From assembly GCF_000473165.1 (NCBI RefSeq), contig NZ_KI421504.1:3572094-3636093 (forward strand): a stretch of 64,000 nucleotides of DNA. Direction: 5' to 3'. The notes under the pieces are model-generated. The model was given only the letters and a program-made list of their open reading frames with translations, had not been told where the DNA came from and made no database searches. Below are positions 1 through 8,376 of the stretch, one piece after another (the first letter of the stretch is position 1; every line of letters begins with the position of its first letter). Origin of the DNA: Leisingera aquimarina DSM 24565. GTDB lineage: Bacteria > Pseudomonadota > Alphaproteobacteria > Rhodobacterales > Rhodobacteraceae. A program made the translations under genes and the position numbers.

Positions 1-55
1 AGTTTGCCTTGATGGTTCAAGGAACCCTAGGAATCTTCCTGCACACCTCCTACAC

Positions 56-146
56 CACAAGGCCCGCGCCTGACCTTGGGGAGGCGTGAAGCGCCTTCCC
101 GGGGGGAAGGTGAGGCGCGGGCCGTGCCGCTACGCGCCACGTCCCA
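56..146. repeat. Large hairpin repeat, copy 1
   Basis: Arms at 61-75 and 109-123 (GGCCCGCGCCTGACC against GGTGAGGCGCGGGCC) form a 15-bp stem with one mismatch, followed by a conserved tail ending in CGCCACGTCCCA at about 146. A near-identical element lies at 12577-12641 just upstream of proS. This copy has about 25 extra bases in the loop, which themselves can form a small GC hairpin (around 81-97). Two copies with the same stem and tail but different loops suggest a dispersed palindromic element rather than simple terminators. Confidence 0.75.
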
Positions 147-216
147 GGTGAAATCCTGCCAGCGCCGCTCTTTAATTTGCGCGGCTGGGTGCGAAGGGCT
201 CCGCCCGTCCACGCCG

Positions 217-239
217 CAAACAGTCCCCCGGACTGTTTG
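217..239. other. Compact hairpin
   Basis: CAAACAGTCC at 217-226 and GGACTGTTTG at 230-239 form a perfect 10-bp stem with a CCC loop. No T run follows on either strand and no gene ends here, so its role is unknown. It could be the terminator of a gene lost or lying outside the window. Confidence 0.5.
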
Positions 240-389
240 TCCCTGCGGGAAACCGGCGCGAACTCTCAAAGGAAATTGAGACCGGCTAGGAAGCTATCCA
301 AGCAGACAGTTTCAGGCCGAAACGGGCGAAGCCTAATCAGTCGCATACCCCGCCCCCCAACGTCCCAAAGGGATCAACAGCCTCCCCCC

Positions 390-424
390 CTTCCTCTTGC
401 CGAAAATATCCCCGCCGGAGGCAT
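390..424 (+). repeat. 35-nt dispersed repeat, copy 1
   Basis: The 35 bases running from CTTCCTCTTGCCGAAAATAT to CCGCCGGAGGCAT recur in reverse complement at 49287-49321 with a single mismatch. The second copy lies between betC and betB. Conservation over 35 nt at two unrelated sites shows a dispersed intergenic repeat. Confidence 0.75.
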
Positions 425-915
425 CCTGCGATTTGCCGCAAGCGATCCGGCCCGGACGGCACGCCCCCGTTGCGCCAATCCCCAAACCTCCGCACGCCCC
501 GCTTTCGCTCCTTTAACCCCGCTCTGCCATACTCCCAACCGTCGCGACACAAGGTGCGGACTGACACCCCGCACCAGCAGGAGATACGGGACCCCCCAAG
601 ACCCTCCTCTTCATTGGGTGCAGGGGTTCTCCGCAGACCGAGAGCTTTCGAGCGGATATGGGGATTTGCGATCCCCTGCCGGTCCTCCGCCATCCTGGCG
701 GCGCCGCCACCTCTTACCCGGCCAGACCTTTCGGCCAGGAGCACATAACGGCCCAACCGGCCCCCAAAACAGCAAACCAACCGGACGGGGATCCCCTCCC
801 GCCGGGCCAAACCCATGCGCGCTGCGCGCCGCATGACACATCCGTGAGGCCTGTTGCCTGAAACCCCTTTCCCTTCCTATGGTCACGCCAGCCAATCACA
901 GCAAAGAGAGCGGGC

Positions 916-1680
916 ATGAATTTCATCGCAAACAACCAGCTGCCCCTGCTTTTGCTGTTCTTCCTTGCGGGCCTCATCGGCACCGCCTTTCTGTTCCGCA
1001 AACCGGCGGGCCACCGCGCCTGGAAACTGGCGGACCTCGTGTGGGTGGTCCTTGGCGGTTTCGGTGCGCTGGTCGCGGTGATCTCCGGCATCTACGCCGC
1101 CGACAGCTCCAAACTCGAACGCCAGATCGACATCGCCTATGCCGCAACGGCGGCCTTCGACCGCGACGCCGCCCGCTTCCGGCTGCGCTTCTGCGACCCC
1201 GCCTATGACGCCGACATCGCGGTCCTTTGCGAAAAGGTCGAATTCCTCTCCGCCTCCACCGCGGGCAACGCCGAACTGCCCCTGTTCATCGCGGTGACGG
1301 ATGAGGTCGCGCCGCTGCAGGGCCTCAGCTTCCTGTTCGGCACCCCCCGCTCGGACATGGACGAGATGAAGGACATGGAGGCCCAGGCCAGTGCCTTCGA
1401 CCCTGAGGCTTTCCTGGTCTTCACCGCGCTCGACGGCCCCGCGCAAAGAGCGGTCGACAATATGCGCCGCAAGGTGCCGGCCATTGCCGGCGATTTCCTG
1501 ATCATCGCGCGGGCCTATGACGATCTGGTCGCCCATGTCGCAAAGCTCAAAGACGAATGGGAATACCTGCAGGACAATGCGCATATCTTGGTGCTGCAGA
1601 TCATCGCGCTTTGCCTCGTCAGCTTCGCCGCTCCCTTCCGCCTCGGCAAATCCATTGTCGAGCTGCGCCGGCCCCGCTAA
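916..1680 (+). CDS. Membrane-anchored protein of unknown function
   Basis: This is a 254-residue protein I do not recognise. It has hydrophobic segments at about residues 9-27 and 39-61 and a third near the C-terminus (about 224-241). The roughly 160-residue stretch between is hydrophilic, with several Asp-rich helices and a few Cys (for example in the RFCDPAYDAD region). The layout suggests an inner-membrane protein with a periplasmic sensor-like middle domain. A purine-rich AAGAGAG about 7 nt upstream supports the ATG at 916. It precedes the Tag-like gene by 27 nt, so the two may be cotranscribed. Confidence 0.7.
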   Translation: MNFIANNQLPLLLLFFLAGLIGTAFLFRKPAGHRAWKLADLVWVVLGGFGALVAVISGIYAADSSKLERQIDIAYAATAAFDRDAARFRLRFCDPAYDADIAVLCEKVEFLSASTAGNAELPLFIAVTDEVAPLQGLSFLFGTPRSDMDEMKDMEAQASAFDPEAFLVFTALDGPAQRAVDNMRRKVPAIAGDFLIIARAYDDLVAHVAKLKDEWEYLQDNAHILVLQIIALCLVSFAAPFRLGKSIVELRRPR

Positions 1681-1707
1681 CCTGAACCGACGCCAAAAGG
1701 ACCCGCC

Positions 1708-2364
1708 ATGCGCAGCTTTGACGAGATCCACGCCATTTCTGCAGACCGCCACGGCGGCCCCGCAGCGCTGGAGGAAAAGCTCACTAAACCCGCCCCCAAG
1801 ATCACAGAGCTGCCGGAGGACCGCTGGCTCGCTATCATGACCAAATGCATCTTCCAGGCGGGCTTCAACTGGAAAGTGATCGAAGCGAAATGGGACGGCT
1901 TCGAAGAGGTCTTTCACGGCTTCGACCCAGGCCCTTGCGCCTTCATGAACGAGGACGAATTCGACCGGGTCCTTGGCGACTCCCGCGTGGTCAGGAACGG
2001 TGCCAAGCTCGCCACCGTACGCGCCAACGCCGCCTTTCTGATGGAGCTGCGTGACGAGGGCGGCGCGGGCCAGGTACTGGGCGGCTGGCCCTCTACCGAC
2101 TATATCGGGCTTCTGGAAATGCTCAAAAAACGCGGCGCCCGCCTGGGCGGCAATACCGGCCAATACGCCATGCGCTTTGCCGGCCGCGACAGTTTCATCC
2201 TGTCCCAGGACGTCACCGCCCGCCTGATCGCCGAAGGGGTGATCGACAAGCCCGCAACCTCCAAAACCGCACTGAAATCCGTGCAAGCCGCTTTCAACAC
2301 CTGGATGGAGCAATCGGGCCGCACGTTGACCGAAATCAGCCGCGTGCTGGCAATGAGCTGCTGA
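1708..2364 (+). CDS. DNA-3-methyladenine glycosylase I-like protein
   Basis: The 218-residue product resembles the Tag family (adenine glycosylase fold), which excises 3-methyladenine from alkylated DNA. The clearest block is around residues 46-75, including KCIFQAGFNWKVI and the following WDGFEEVFHGFDP. E. coli Tag starts with a Cys/His zinc-binding segment and has its catalytic Glu just before QAGLSW. Here the N-terminal Cys is absent and, by eye, the Glu position is occupied by Cys. It may therefore be a divergent glycosylase clade or a non-catalytic relative. An AAAGG precedes the ATG, and the lipoprotein gene follows 18 nt downstream. Confidence 0.8.
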   Translation: MRSFDEIHAISADRHGGPAALEEKLTKPAPKITELPEDRWLAIMTKCIFQAGFNWKVIEAKWDGFEEVFHGFDPGPCAFMNEDEFDRVLGDSRVVRNGAKLATVRANAAFLMELRDEGGAGQVLGGWPSTDYIGLLEMLKKRGARLGGNTGQYAMRFAGRDSFILSQDVTARLIAEGVIDKPATSKTALKSVQAAFNTWMEQSGRTLTEISRVLAMSC

Positions 2365-2382
2365 CCGGATGGCAATGCACAC

Positions 2383-3063
2383 ATGATCCGCGTCCTGCTT
2401 CTTGCCCTGCTGGCTCTCTCCGCCTGCGGCCGTCCGCTGACAGAGACCGAACGCGCCTATCTGGCCGGGCTGCACGGGCCCAGCCTGAACGCCGGCAAGG
2501 TCCGCATTGTAAAGGGCGCACCGGTTGCCGCCATCACCTTCCGCCGCACGCAGCGCCCGCGCGTCACCTGCCGCGAACGCATCCTGCCGCCTGTCACGGA
2601 CGAGGTCGTCACCTCCTCTCCCGCTGCCGTCGCGCTGTTCAACCGCATCTTTTTTGTCCGGGACTGGTACACGGAGAACTACCTGCCGGACTATCCGGAC
2701 AAACTGCACTTGGTCGAGGCGATGCTGCTGGCGCATGAGGCGACCCATGTCTGGCAGTGGCAAAACCGCAAGCGCACCGGCTACCACCCGCTGCGCGCGG
2801 CTGCCGAACATGGCGGCCGCCGCGATCCCTATCTGTTCGACCTGGAAGGTGAGCCGGATTTTCTAACCTATGGCTTTGAGCAGCAGGGCGCCATCATCGA
2901 AGAATACGTCTGCTGCCGCGCCCTGGCCCCGCAGGCGGCGCGAACCCGCCGGCTGCACGGGATGCTGGCTGCAGCAATGCCGGTCAGCGCCCTGCCACAA
3001 AACCGCGAAAGTGATGTCTACTTGCCCTGGAAAGACGCTGAACTGCGCGGCATCTGCGACTGA
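2383..3063 (+). CDS. Lipoprotein with HExxH motif
   Basis: The 226-residue protein begins with a lipoprotein signal peptide ending in LSAC, with Cys15 as the likely lipidated residue, so it is probably anchored in the envelope. HEATH at residues 118-122, inside a hydrophobic helix, matches the zinc metallopeptidase signature HExxH. A possible third ligand could be one of the Glu residues of DLEGEPDF further on. I do not recognise the family. The region LVEAMLLAHEATHVWQW looks like the DUF4157-type metallopeptidase helix, so peptidase activity is plausible but unproved. It follows the Tag-like gene by 18 nt and is followed by a strong hairpin at 3089. Confidence 0.7.
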   Translation: MIRVLLLALLALSACGRPLTETERAYLAGLHGPSLNAGKVRIVKGAPVAAITFRRTQRPRVTCRERILPPVTDEVVTSSPAAVALFNRIFFVRDWYTENYLPDYPDKLHLVEAMLLAHEATHVWQWQNRKRTGYHPLRAAAEHGGRRDPYLFDLEGEPDFLTYGFEQQGAIIEEYVCCRALAPQAARTRRLHGMLAAAMPVSALPQNRESDVYLPWKDAELRGICD

Positions 3064-3088
3064 CCCGCCGTTTCCATGCAATGAAAAC

Positions 3089-3116
3089 GGCCCTGAAAAA
3101 TCAATTTTTCAGGGCC
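3089..3116 (+). terminator. Hairpin terminator after lipoprotein gene
   Basis: GGCCCTGAAAAAT and ATTTTTCAGGGCC form a perfect 13-bp stem around a 2-base loop, 25 nt after the stop of the HExxH lipoprotein gene. The T-rich 3' half of the stem supplies the U tract. Confidence 0.75.
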
Positions 3117-3213
3117 GGAAACCGCGCCGGATTCCGGCGCCGCAACGTAGCACTTGTCCCCGCGGACCGAATGCGTCCAGAACAGTCCCGCAACCATGAA
3201 AAGGCACAGGCCC

Positions 3214-3648
3214 ATGACACAATACGCCCTCATCATGCTGGCCGCTGGCCTTGGCATCCCGGTGCTGGCAGCCCTGAACGCCGCCTTGGGCAAGCTGATC
3301 GGCTCCCCGGCCTCAGCCGCTGTTGTACTGTTCCTGATTGCGCTGATTTCGACCCTTATCTATTGCCTGATCGCCGGACCGCAGGCCTTGGCAAAAATCC
3401 CGGCGGCACCGAAACACCTGCTTTTGGCGGGCGTTCTGGTGGCCTTTTACGTTCTGTCAATCACCCATGTGGCGCCGCATTTCGGCGTTGGCAATGCGGT
3501 GTTCTTTGTGCTGATCGGCCAGCTGATCTCGGCTGCACTAATCGACCATTTCGGCTGGTTCGGCGCCCAGGTCAGCCCGCTGACCTTGACACGCGCGGCA
3601 GGCATTTCGGTGATGGCGCTAGGGGTTTGGATCACCCAGATCGCGTGA
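3214..3648 (+). CDS. DMT-family transporter (DUF606/YdcZ-like)
   Basis: The 144-residue protein is almost entirely hydrophobic, with about five predicted membrane helices. It resembles the small YdcZ/DUF606 members of the drug/metabolite transporter superfamily: an N-terminal alanine-rich helix with GIPVLAALNAALG, then a helix with GVGNAVFFVLIGQL. Such proteins are half-size transporters whose substrates are mostly unknown. I chose the ATG at 3214, where the hydrophobic segment begins. An in-frame ATG at 3196 would add six charged residues and has a weaker ribosome site. It runs convergently to the bactofilin gene. Confidence 0.75.
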   Translation: MTQYALIMLAAGLGIPVLAALNAALGKLIGSPASAAVVLFLIALISTLIYCLIAGPQALAKIPAAPKHLLLAGVLVAFYVLSITHVAPHFGVGNAVFFVLIGQLISAALIDHFGWFGAQVSPLTLTRAAGISVMALGVWITQIA

Positions 3649-3659
3649 CGCCGACAGGG

Positions 3660-3718
3660 GCTGTGCGGAAACTTTCGCTATATCCGCACAGCACTGCAAC
3701 GGCAGGCTGCTGCCTGCC
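3660..3718. terminator. Two hairpins between convergent genes
   Basis: GCTGTGCGGA (3660-3669) pairs with TCCGCACAGC (3683-3692), and GGCAGGC (3701-3707) pairs with GCCTGCC (3712-3718). They fill the gap between the DMT gene (+) and the bactofilin gene (-) and may terminate both. Confidence 0.5.
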
Positions 3719-3719
3719 C

Positions 3720-4040
3720 CTACCCCTTCTTGCCGACGATCCGGATTGTGCCTTCCACTTGTGCACCGCTTTCGGTGGCCATGCTCTGGGCAGACACATC
3801 CGCCTTCACTTGCGAACTTGCCGCCAGCCGCAAGTCCTCGCACTGGATCTTGCCGCTGTAGTTGCCCTCAACGGTCACAGATTGCGCGCTCAGTGCGCCG
3901 TCAACCGTGCCGCCCTGATGCACTGTTACCGCCTGCGCCGAGAGATCGCCGACCACCCGGCCCCGGACCTCGACACTGCCTTTGCTGGAGGTGATGTTGC
4001 CCTCAACAGTCACATCTTTTTCGATTACGGAATTCACCAC
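3720..4040 (-). CDS. Bactofilin (polymer-forming cytoskeletal protein)
   Basis: The 106-residue protein is made almost entirely of short repeated beta strands with regular V and G positions (VTVEGNI, VEVRGRVVGDL, VTVHQGGTVDG, VTVEGNYSGKI). This is the right-handed beta-helix pattern of bactofilins (DUF583). These proteins polymerise without nucleotide into filaments that scaffold envelope or wall-related machinery. It has the compact single-domain length usual for the family. The start is a GTG at 4040 preceded by AAAGGG. It lies upstream of lolD in reading direction only by position (208 nt gap), with no evidence of cotranscription. Confidence 0.85.
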   Translation of the reverse strand: MVNSVIEKDVTVEGNITSSKGSVEVRGRVVGDLSAQAVTVHQGGTVDGALSAQSVTVEGNYSGKIQCEDLRLAASSQVKADVSAQSMATESGAQVEGTIRIVGKKG

Positions 4041-4248
4041 GTCTCAGCCCTTTCTGCGCATTCCCGGCCAGCCTAACCTGCCGGGGCCGGTTTGAACACC
4101 TGATAGCAAACCGCCGCGCCCGGCCATAGCCTGGGCCTGATGCCCCCGGCAAACTTCCGCCTGCCGCCGCTTGCTGCCGTTCTCCGCCGCCTTCATCTTT
4201 TCGCAAATACTCTCGCCGAAGGCCTTGCGCGGCAAAGGCGCAATTTGC

Positions 4249-4932
4249 TCATATGGCCACCAGCAGCCCATCCTGCAGCTTCACCTGCCGGTCCATCCGC
4301 GCGGCCAATTCCAGATTGTGGGTGGCAATCAGCGCCGACAGACCGGTGCCGCGCACCAATTCCATCAGCGCCGCAAACACCTGGTCAGCGGTGCCGGGAT
4401 CCAGGTTCCCGGTCGGCTCATCCGCCAGCAGCACCCGCGGCGCATTGGCCAGCGCACGGCAAAACGCAACCCGCTGCTGCTCGCCGCCGGACAAGGCCGC
4501 AGGGCGGTGGCCGGCCCGGCCAGCGAGGCCCACAGTGCCCAGCAGATCCGCCGCCCGCGCCGCTGCTGCCTTTTGCGAGGCGCCATTGGCCAGTTGCGGC
4601 AGCACGATGTTTTCCAGCGCCGTGAATTCCGGCAGCAGATGGTGAAACTGGTAGACAAACCCCACCTCCTGGCGCCGGACCCGGGTGCGGCGGCGCTCCC
4701 CCTTTCGGGTGATATCCTCGCCCGCAACCCGCACCTCGCCCGTGTCCGGCGTATCCAGCAGGCCAGCGATATGCAGCAGCGTCGACTTGCCCGCGCCAGA
4801 CGGCGCCACCAGCGCTACAACCTCGCCTGCCCGCAAGGTAAGATCAGCCCCGCGCAGAACATCCACCTGGCCGGGCGTGCCCTGCAGATAGGATTTGCTG
4901 ATCCCCGTCAGCTCCAGCGTGATCTCACTCAT
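4249..4932 (-). CDS. lolD: Lipoprotein-releasing ABC transporter ATP-binding protein LolD
   Basis: This 227-residue ABC ATPase powers extraction of outer-membrane lipoproteins from the inner membrane by the LolCDE complex. Walker [10 protein letters not shown] is at residues 43-51, the signature LSGGEQQR at 147-154, Walker [12 protein letters not shown] near 168-178 and the switch His at 205. The [18 protein letters not shown] block around 92-110 is typical of LolD and MacB-type ATPases. Its start overlaps the end of lolE by 8 nt, so the pair is translationally coupled. Both lie downstream of proS in the same direction but are now separated from it by mobile DNA. Confidence 0.93.
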   Translation of the reverse strand: MSEITLELTGISKSYLQGTPGQVDVLRGADLTLRAGEVVALVAPSGAGKSTLLHIAGLLDTPDTGEVRVAGEDITRKGERRRTRVRRQEVGFVYQFHHLLPEFTALENIVLPQLANGASQKAAAARAADLLGTVGLAGRAGHRPAALSGGEQQRVAFCRALANAPRVLLADEPTGNLDPGTADQVFAALMELVRGTGLSALIATHNLELAARMDRQVKLQDGLLVAI

Positions 4933-6211
4933 ATCGCAGTGCCTCCACCGGGTTCAGCCGAGCCGCGCGGCGGGCCGGGAAAATGGTCACGAAAAACGAC
5001 AGTCCCAGCGACAGGCCAACAGCCGACAGAACATCGCCTGGCCGCAGCTCGGCCGGCAGCGCATAGATGCCGCGGATCGACGGGTCCCAGACGCCGCCGC
5101 CCATCAGATAGTTCACGAAAGAAAAGATCGGATCGATGTAAAGCGCAAACAGGCACCCCAGCAGCACGCCGAACACCGTGCCCAGCACCCCGGTAAAGGC
5201 GCCGCAAATGAAAAACACCCGCATCACCGACCCTTCGCTGAGGCCGATGGTGCGCAGGATTCCGATGTCGCGGCCCTTGTTCTTGACAAGCATGATCAGT
5301 CCCGAGACGATATTCATCGCCGCAATCAGCACCAGGATCGACAAGATGATGAACATCACATTGTCCTCGACCTCCAAGGCCCGCAGGAACCCGCCCGAGG
5401 CATCGCGCCAGGTCCACACTCCGGCAGCGCCGCCTGCCGCGCCCAGGATCGCAACCGCCATGGCATCAACGTCCTCCGGATCCTCCACCATCACCTCGAT
5501 CTCATCCGCAACGCCTTCACGGTTGAAAAAACCCTGCGCCTCGGCAAACGGCAGATAAACGCGGGTGCGGTCAATGTCCCAGCGTCCGGCGGTGAAGACA
5601 TAGACCACCTCATAGGCGTTGACCCGCGGGCTGGTGCCAAAGGCAGTCTTGACGCCATTGGGGGATATCAGCTTGATCTTGTCGCCCACGCTCACCCCCA
5701 GTTCGCGTGCCACGCCGGAACCGATGGCGATGCCGGCCTCAAAGCGCGCCAGATCCCCCACCGCTTCCTCGCTTTGGGCGACACCGGGGATGCCTTGAAT
5801 ATCAGCCGCTGAGATGCCGAACACCTCAACACCTGCATTGCGCTGGCGCCGGTTGGCCATCACCTGTCCTTTGATCAGCGGGGCCGCCCGGGTGACGCCG
5901 GGCACCGCGGCCACTGTTTCAGCCAGCGCTTGATAGTCTTTCAGCGAGCGGTCCAGAACGCCGGTCTCAGTCACCTCGCCATAGGAATAGAGCGTCACAT
6001 GCGCGTTGGCGCCCAGAATGGTGCCGACAAATTCCGACCGGAAGCCCGAGCGCACCGCCAGCGTGGCAATCAGAGCAAACACCGCCAGGGTAATACCGAT
6101 GAGGCTGATCCAGGTCATCACGCTGACCCCGCCCTCGGCCTTGCGGGCGCGCAAGTACCGCCAGGCGATAATCCATTCAAATCGTGAAAACGGCGGAGGT
6201 GTCGTGGCCAT
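4925..6211 (-). CDS. lolE: Lipoprotein-releasing ABC transporter permease (LolC/LolE family)
   Basis: The 428-residue permease has the LolC/E architecture: an N-terminal membrane helix (about 31-50) after the amphipathic [14 protein letters not shown] segment, a periplasmic domain of about 220 residues, then three helices in the C-terminal third. The segment ending [12 protein letters not shown] and the terminal [12 protein letters not shown] are characteristic of the family. Like many alphaproteobacteria, only one LolC/E-type permease gene is present here, so it probably works as a homodimer with LolD. The start at 6211 (ATGGCCACG) is supported by AGGACAG upstream. Longer upstream reading has no family resemblance. 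Confidence 0.92.
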   Translation of the reverse strand: MATTPPPFSRFEWIIAWRYLRARKAEGGVSVMTWISLIGITLAVFALIATLAVRSGFRSEFVGTILGANAHVTLYSYGEVTETGVLDRSLKDYQALAETVAAVPGVTRAAPLIKGQVMANRRQRNAGVEVFGISAADIQGIPGVAQSEEAVGDLARFEAGIAIGSGVARELGVSVGDKIKLISPNGVKTAFGTSPRVNAYEVVYVFTAGRWDIDRTRVYLPFAEAQGFFNREGVADEIEVMVEDPEDVDAMAVAILGAAGGAAGVWTWRDASGGFLRALEVEDNVMFIILSILVLIAAMNIVSGLIMLVKNKGRDIGILRTIGLSEGSVMRVFFICGAFTGVLGTVFGVLLGCLFALYIDPIFSFVNYLMGGGVWDPSIRGIYALPAELRPGDVLSAVGLSLGLSFFVTIFPARRAARLNPVEALRYE

Positions 6212-6385
6212 ATGCTGTCCTGCCCGGAGATTTTGCTGCAACCTGTGCTGCCGGGCGCCCGGGGTCAAGGTGTGGTTGCCGGTCCGGCCCGATTTCCGCT
6301 GCTGCCGGCGCCGCTGGGCTTGCCGCAGCTTCGCCTGCCAGATGCCGCCGCACGGCGCCCTGCGTTGCCCCCTCGGGCCGCAGAC

Positions 6386-6405
6386 AATTTTCTTGCAAGA
6401 AAATT
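6386..6405. repeat. AT-core palindrome
   Basis: AATTTTCTTGCAAGAAAATT is a perfect 20-nt palindrome upstream of lolE. The same core, extended by C and G, occurs at 58343-58364, and a close relative at 45303-45325. It belongs to a family of AT-core hairpins in this window. Confidence 0.7.
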
Positions 6406-6595
6406 CCGGCAACGCTGCGCCCCGCAAATGCCTTGGCTCCGGCAGCGCCGCCCTCCCGCCATTAACCCAAATGACCTTCGCCTGACCTCACGGCAAGGCC
6501 GCCTCCAGTTGAACTTCCGTGAAGGCTGCAAAGCTATGCGAACAGAGTTTCCCGCCCCAGGGTGCCCTTGCGTCATTTCAATTTGAGGACACCCC

Positions 6596-6790
6596 ATGAC
6601 CGGTATCCGCATTGTTGCCACCAACACCTCTGACCAAGGCGGCACCTTTCTGACGCCTTTCTGGTTTGCCGCCCACGACGGCAGCTTTGATCTCTACAAC
6701 CGCGGTGAAGCGGCCTCGGCCGGGCTTGAGGCGCTGGCCGAGGACAGCAGCTTCGCTGCAGGTTTCTCGGGCGCCACGCGCGACGTTTGA
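6596..6790 (+). pseudogene. 5' fragment of a spondin-domain gene
   Basis: A GAGGA ribosome site and ATG begin a 64-residue frame that resembles the N-terminus of bacterial Spondin_N-domain secreted proteins: TPFWFAAHDGSFDLYNRG, then EAASAGLEALAEDSS. Such proteins are normally well over 150 residues. Here the frame leaves the family pattern after about residue 56 and stops at 6790. The rest of the gene is not seen in the following kilobases, which hold transposase remnants. I infer that the gene was cut by insertion or deletion linked to the mobile DNA downstream. Confidence 0.65.
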
Positions 6791-7103
6791 GTGATGCGCG
6801 GCCTTGCCTGGCGTCGGAGAAGCGCGCAAGCGGGAAATCGCAGTGCTGGAATTGGGCAGGCCAGCTGGCTCCATGGGGGTTTGAAGCGGTTGATTGCCTT
6901 GGTTCTTGTTCTGCAGGTTGGGCCAACTGCGCTCGTTGCAGGCAGCTTCGGCACGGATTTTGTGAGCTTTGAGGGGCATGCGCCGCCTCTCGCGGGGCTC
7001 GGCAACCTTCGCACCTCTCCTATCCGGGCTGCAGGCATGCCGGATTGGCCGCAAGCGGTATCGCGAGCAGCGGCAATTGGACTTCCGGTCTTTGGCGCGC
7101 GTG
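6791..7103. other. Unassigned spacer before transposase remnant
   Basis: No supported gene is present. Frames on both strands lack family resemblance and ribosome sites. The segment joins the spondin fragment to the 3' end of the IS91-type transposase, so one end of the mobile element probably lies here, but I cannot place its terminus by eye. Confidence 0.5.
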
Positions 7104-8370
7104 TCATGCGGCAGCCCTCGCTGTTCCTGGCGGCGCCCTGGGGCGCCGTTCTGGCGCCATGGTTTCGGCGATGATCAACCGCCCGCCGCAGCAGGGGCAT
7201 GGCAGCGCGAGGACGCGGGCGGGTGCCTCGGCCTCACCGGCCGTGCCGTCGCGCGCGAGACCCGGATCTGACTGCCCGGCCCCGAGCCGTTCCCGGATCC
7301 TGGCGGTATTGGCGGCACGGTTGCCATTCCCGAAGAAGCCGTAGTGGCGGATGCGATGCCGCCCCTTGGGCAGGACATGGATCAGGAACCGGCGGATGAA
7401 CTCGCCGGCCTTCAGGGTCATGCTGGTTTGCCGCCCGGGGCCGTGGACGCGGTAATCCTTGACGCGGAAAGTGAGGCCCCGGCCGTCCATGCGGATCAGG
7501 CCGGCTGTTGGAGATCGCGGCACGGTGGGTGTAGCGCGACAGGTATGCCAGCACGGCCCTGGTCCGGCGAAGGGTTCCTTGGCATACACAACCCAATCGA
7601 TCCTGCGCAGCGGTTGCAGGAAAGCGTCGAAGGCCGCGCGATCCGCAAGCCCGCCGAGGATGAAGCGGCGGTAGAGGCGTGACAGCACCCGGACGGAGAG
7701 GAAGAAGTTCCCGCGGCAGGCGATCCAACCGGTGCCATCCGCAGACAGGCCGCCGTCCCACTGCCTGGCAGGCGATTGCGGCAGCAATCTGCCGAGAGGG
7801 GGGGGCACGATCATGTGGACATGCGGGTGGTGCGTCATCGCCGAGCCCGTCGTGTCGAAGACGCGCTTCCGGCACGATGTGTGCAGGACGGATGTGAGGC
7901 CGGCCCGGGCGCCAAGGTGCTTGGGGCCGGCGGCGATCCGGATCACCGTGTCCGCGCTTGATCGCATCAGCAGATTGCAGATCTCCCGCGTTCGCCAATG
8001 TCTCTTCGGACCATTGGCGTTCCATTGGCTCACTCTGCCGGGCGATGCCGGCGATTGGCTTCGGCAGCGCGAAGACCAGGTGGAAATACCGCACGGGCAG
8101 CAGCTCGGCCTCGCGCGCCGCCAGCCAGGCCTTGGCCGCACCCGCCTGGCATTTGGGACAGTGCCTGTTCCGGCACGAATTGTAGGCGATGTGTTTATGC
8201 CCGCAGTCTTCACATCGCGCGGCATGACCGCCGAGCGCCACCGTGCGGCAGCGCTCGATGGCGCTCATCACCTTCAACTGATCGAGGCTGATATGGCCCG
8301 CATTGGCCGCCCGCCAGGCAGCACCATGCATGCGGAAGATATCCGCGACGTCCAAATGTGATGGGGGCAA
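7104..8370 (-). pseudogene. IS91-family transposase, frameshifted
   Basis: The N-terminal part (from ATG 8370) reads in one frame through the zinc-finger-like CEDCGHKHIAYNSCRNRHCPKCQ region to FHLVFALPKPIAGIARQ. It must then change frame around 8000-8040 to continue as AAGPKHLGA, MTHHPHVHMIVP, WIACRGNFFLSVRVLSRLYRR and IDWVVYAKEPFAG. A second change is needed for VLAYLSRYTHRAAISNSR, and a third to return for the C-terminal FIRRFLIHVLPKGRHRIRHYGFF part and the CPCCGGRLII zinc motif. HPHVH and the SRYTHR block belong to the HUH/Y2 rolling-circle transposase family. A 25-nt palindrome at 7852-7876 is inserted within the coding region. Confidence 0.85.
7852..7876. repeat. Embedded wobble palindrome, copy 1
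   Basis: The 25-nt sequence from GTGTCGAAGACG to TTCCGGCACG lies within the transposase gene where the family reads directly from VLHT to the MTHHPHVH block. On the minus strand it adds about nine residues (CRKRVFDTT region). It matches 8719-8743 at 24 of 25 positions. Read against its own reverse complement, most positions agree and the rest differ only by transitions, so a transcript can fold with G-U pairs. Confidence 0.7.
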
Positions 8371-8376
8371 GGCGCG

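Larger units (their letters stand above)
1..915. other. Gene-free leading region
   Basis: No coding region is supported here. The open frames on both strands are short, overlap each other, are rich in Pro, Arg and Ala as expected of GC-rich noncoding DNA, lack ribosome sites and resemble no family. What can be seen is a large hairpin element at 56-146 (second copy at 12577), a compact hairpin at 217-239 and a 35-nt repeat at 390-424 (inverted copy at 49287). The region may be the remnant or flank of a rearrangement, but nothing proves it. Confidence 0.6.

Noticed and set aside
177-836. 219-codon plus-strand frame and overlapping minus-strand frames in the leading region
   Set aside because: Pro/Arg/Ser-rich, no ribosome site, interrupted by hairpin and repeat elements that explain the sequence better.
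883-2811. 642-codon open frame on the minus strand across three plus-strand genes
   Set aside because: It is the antisense shadow of the membrane protein, Tag-like and lipoprotein genes. It has no ribosome site, no family resemblance and a Gly/Ala/Arg/Asp composition typical of antisense GC-rich DNA.
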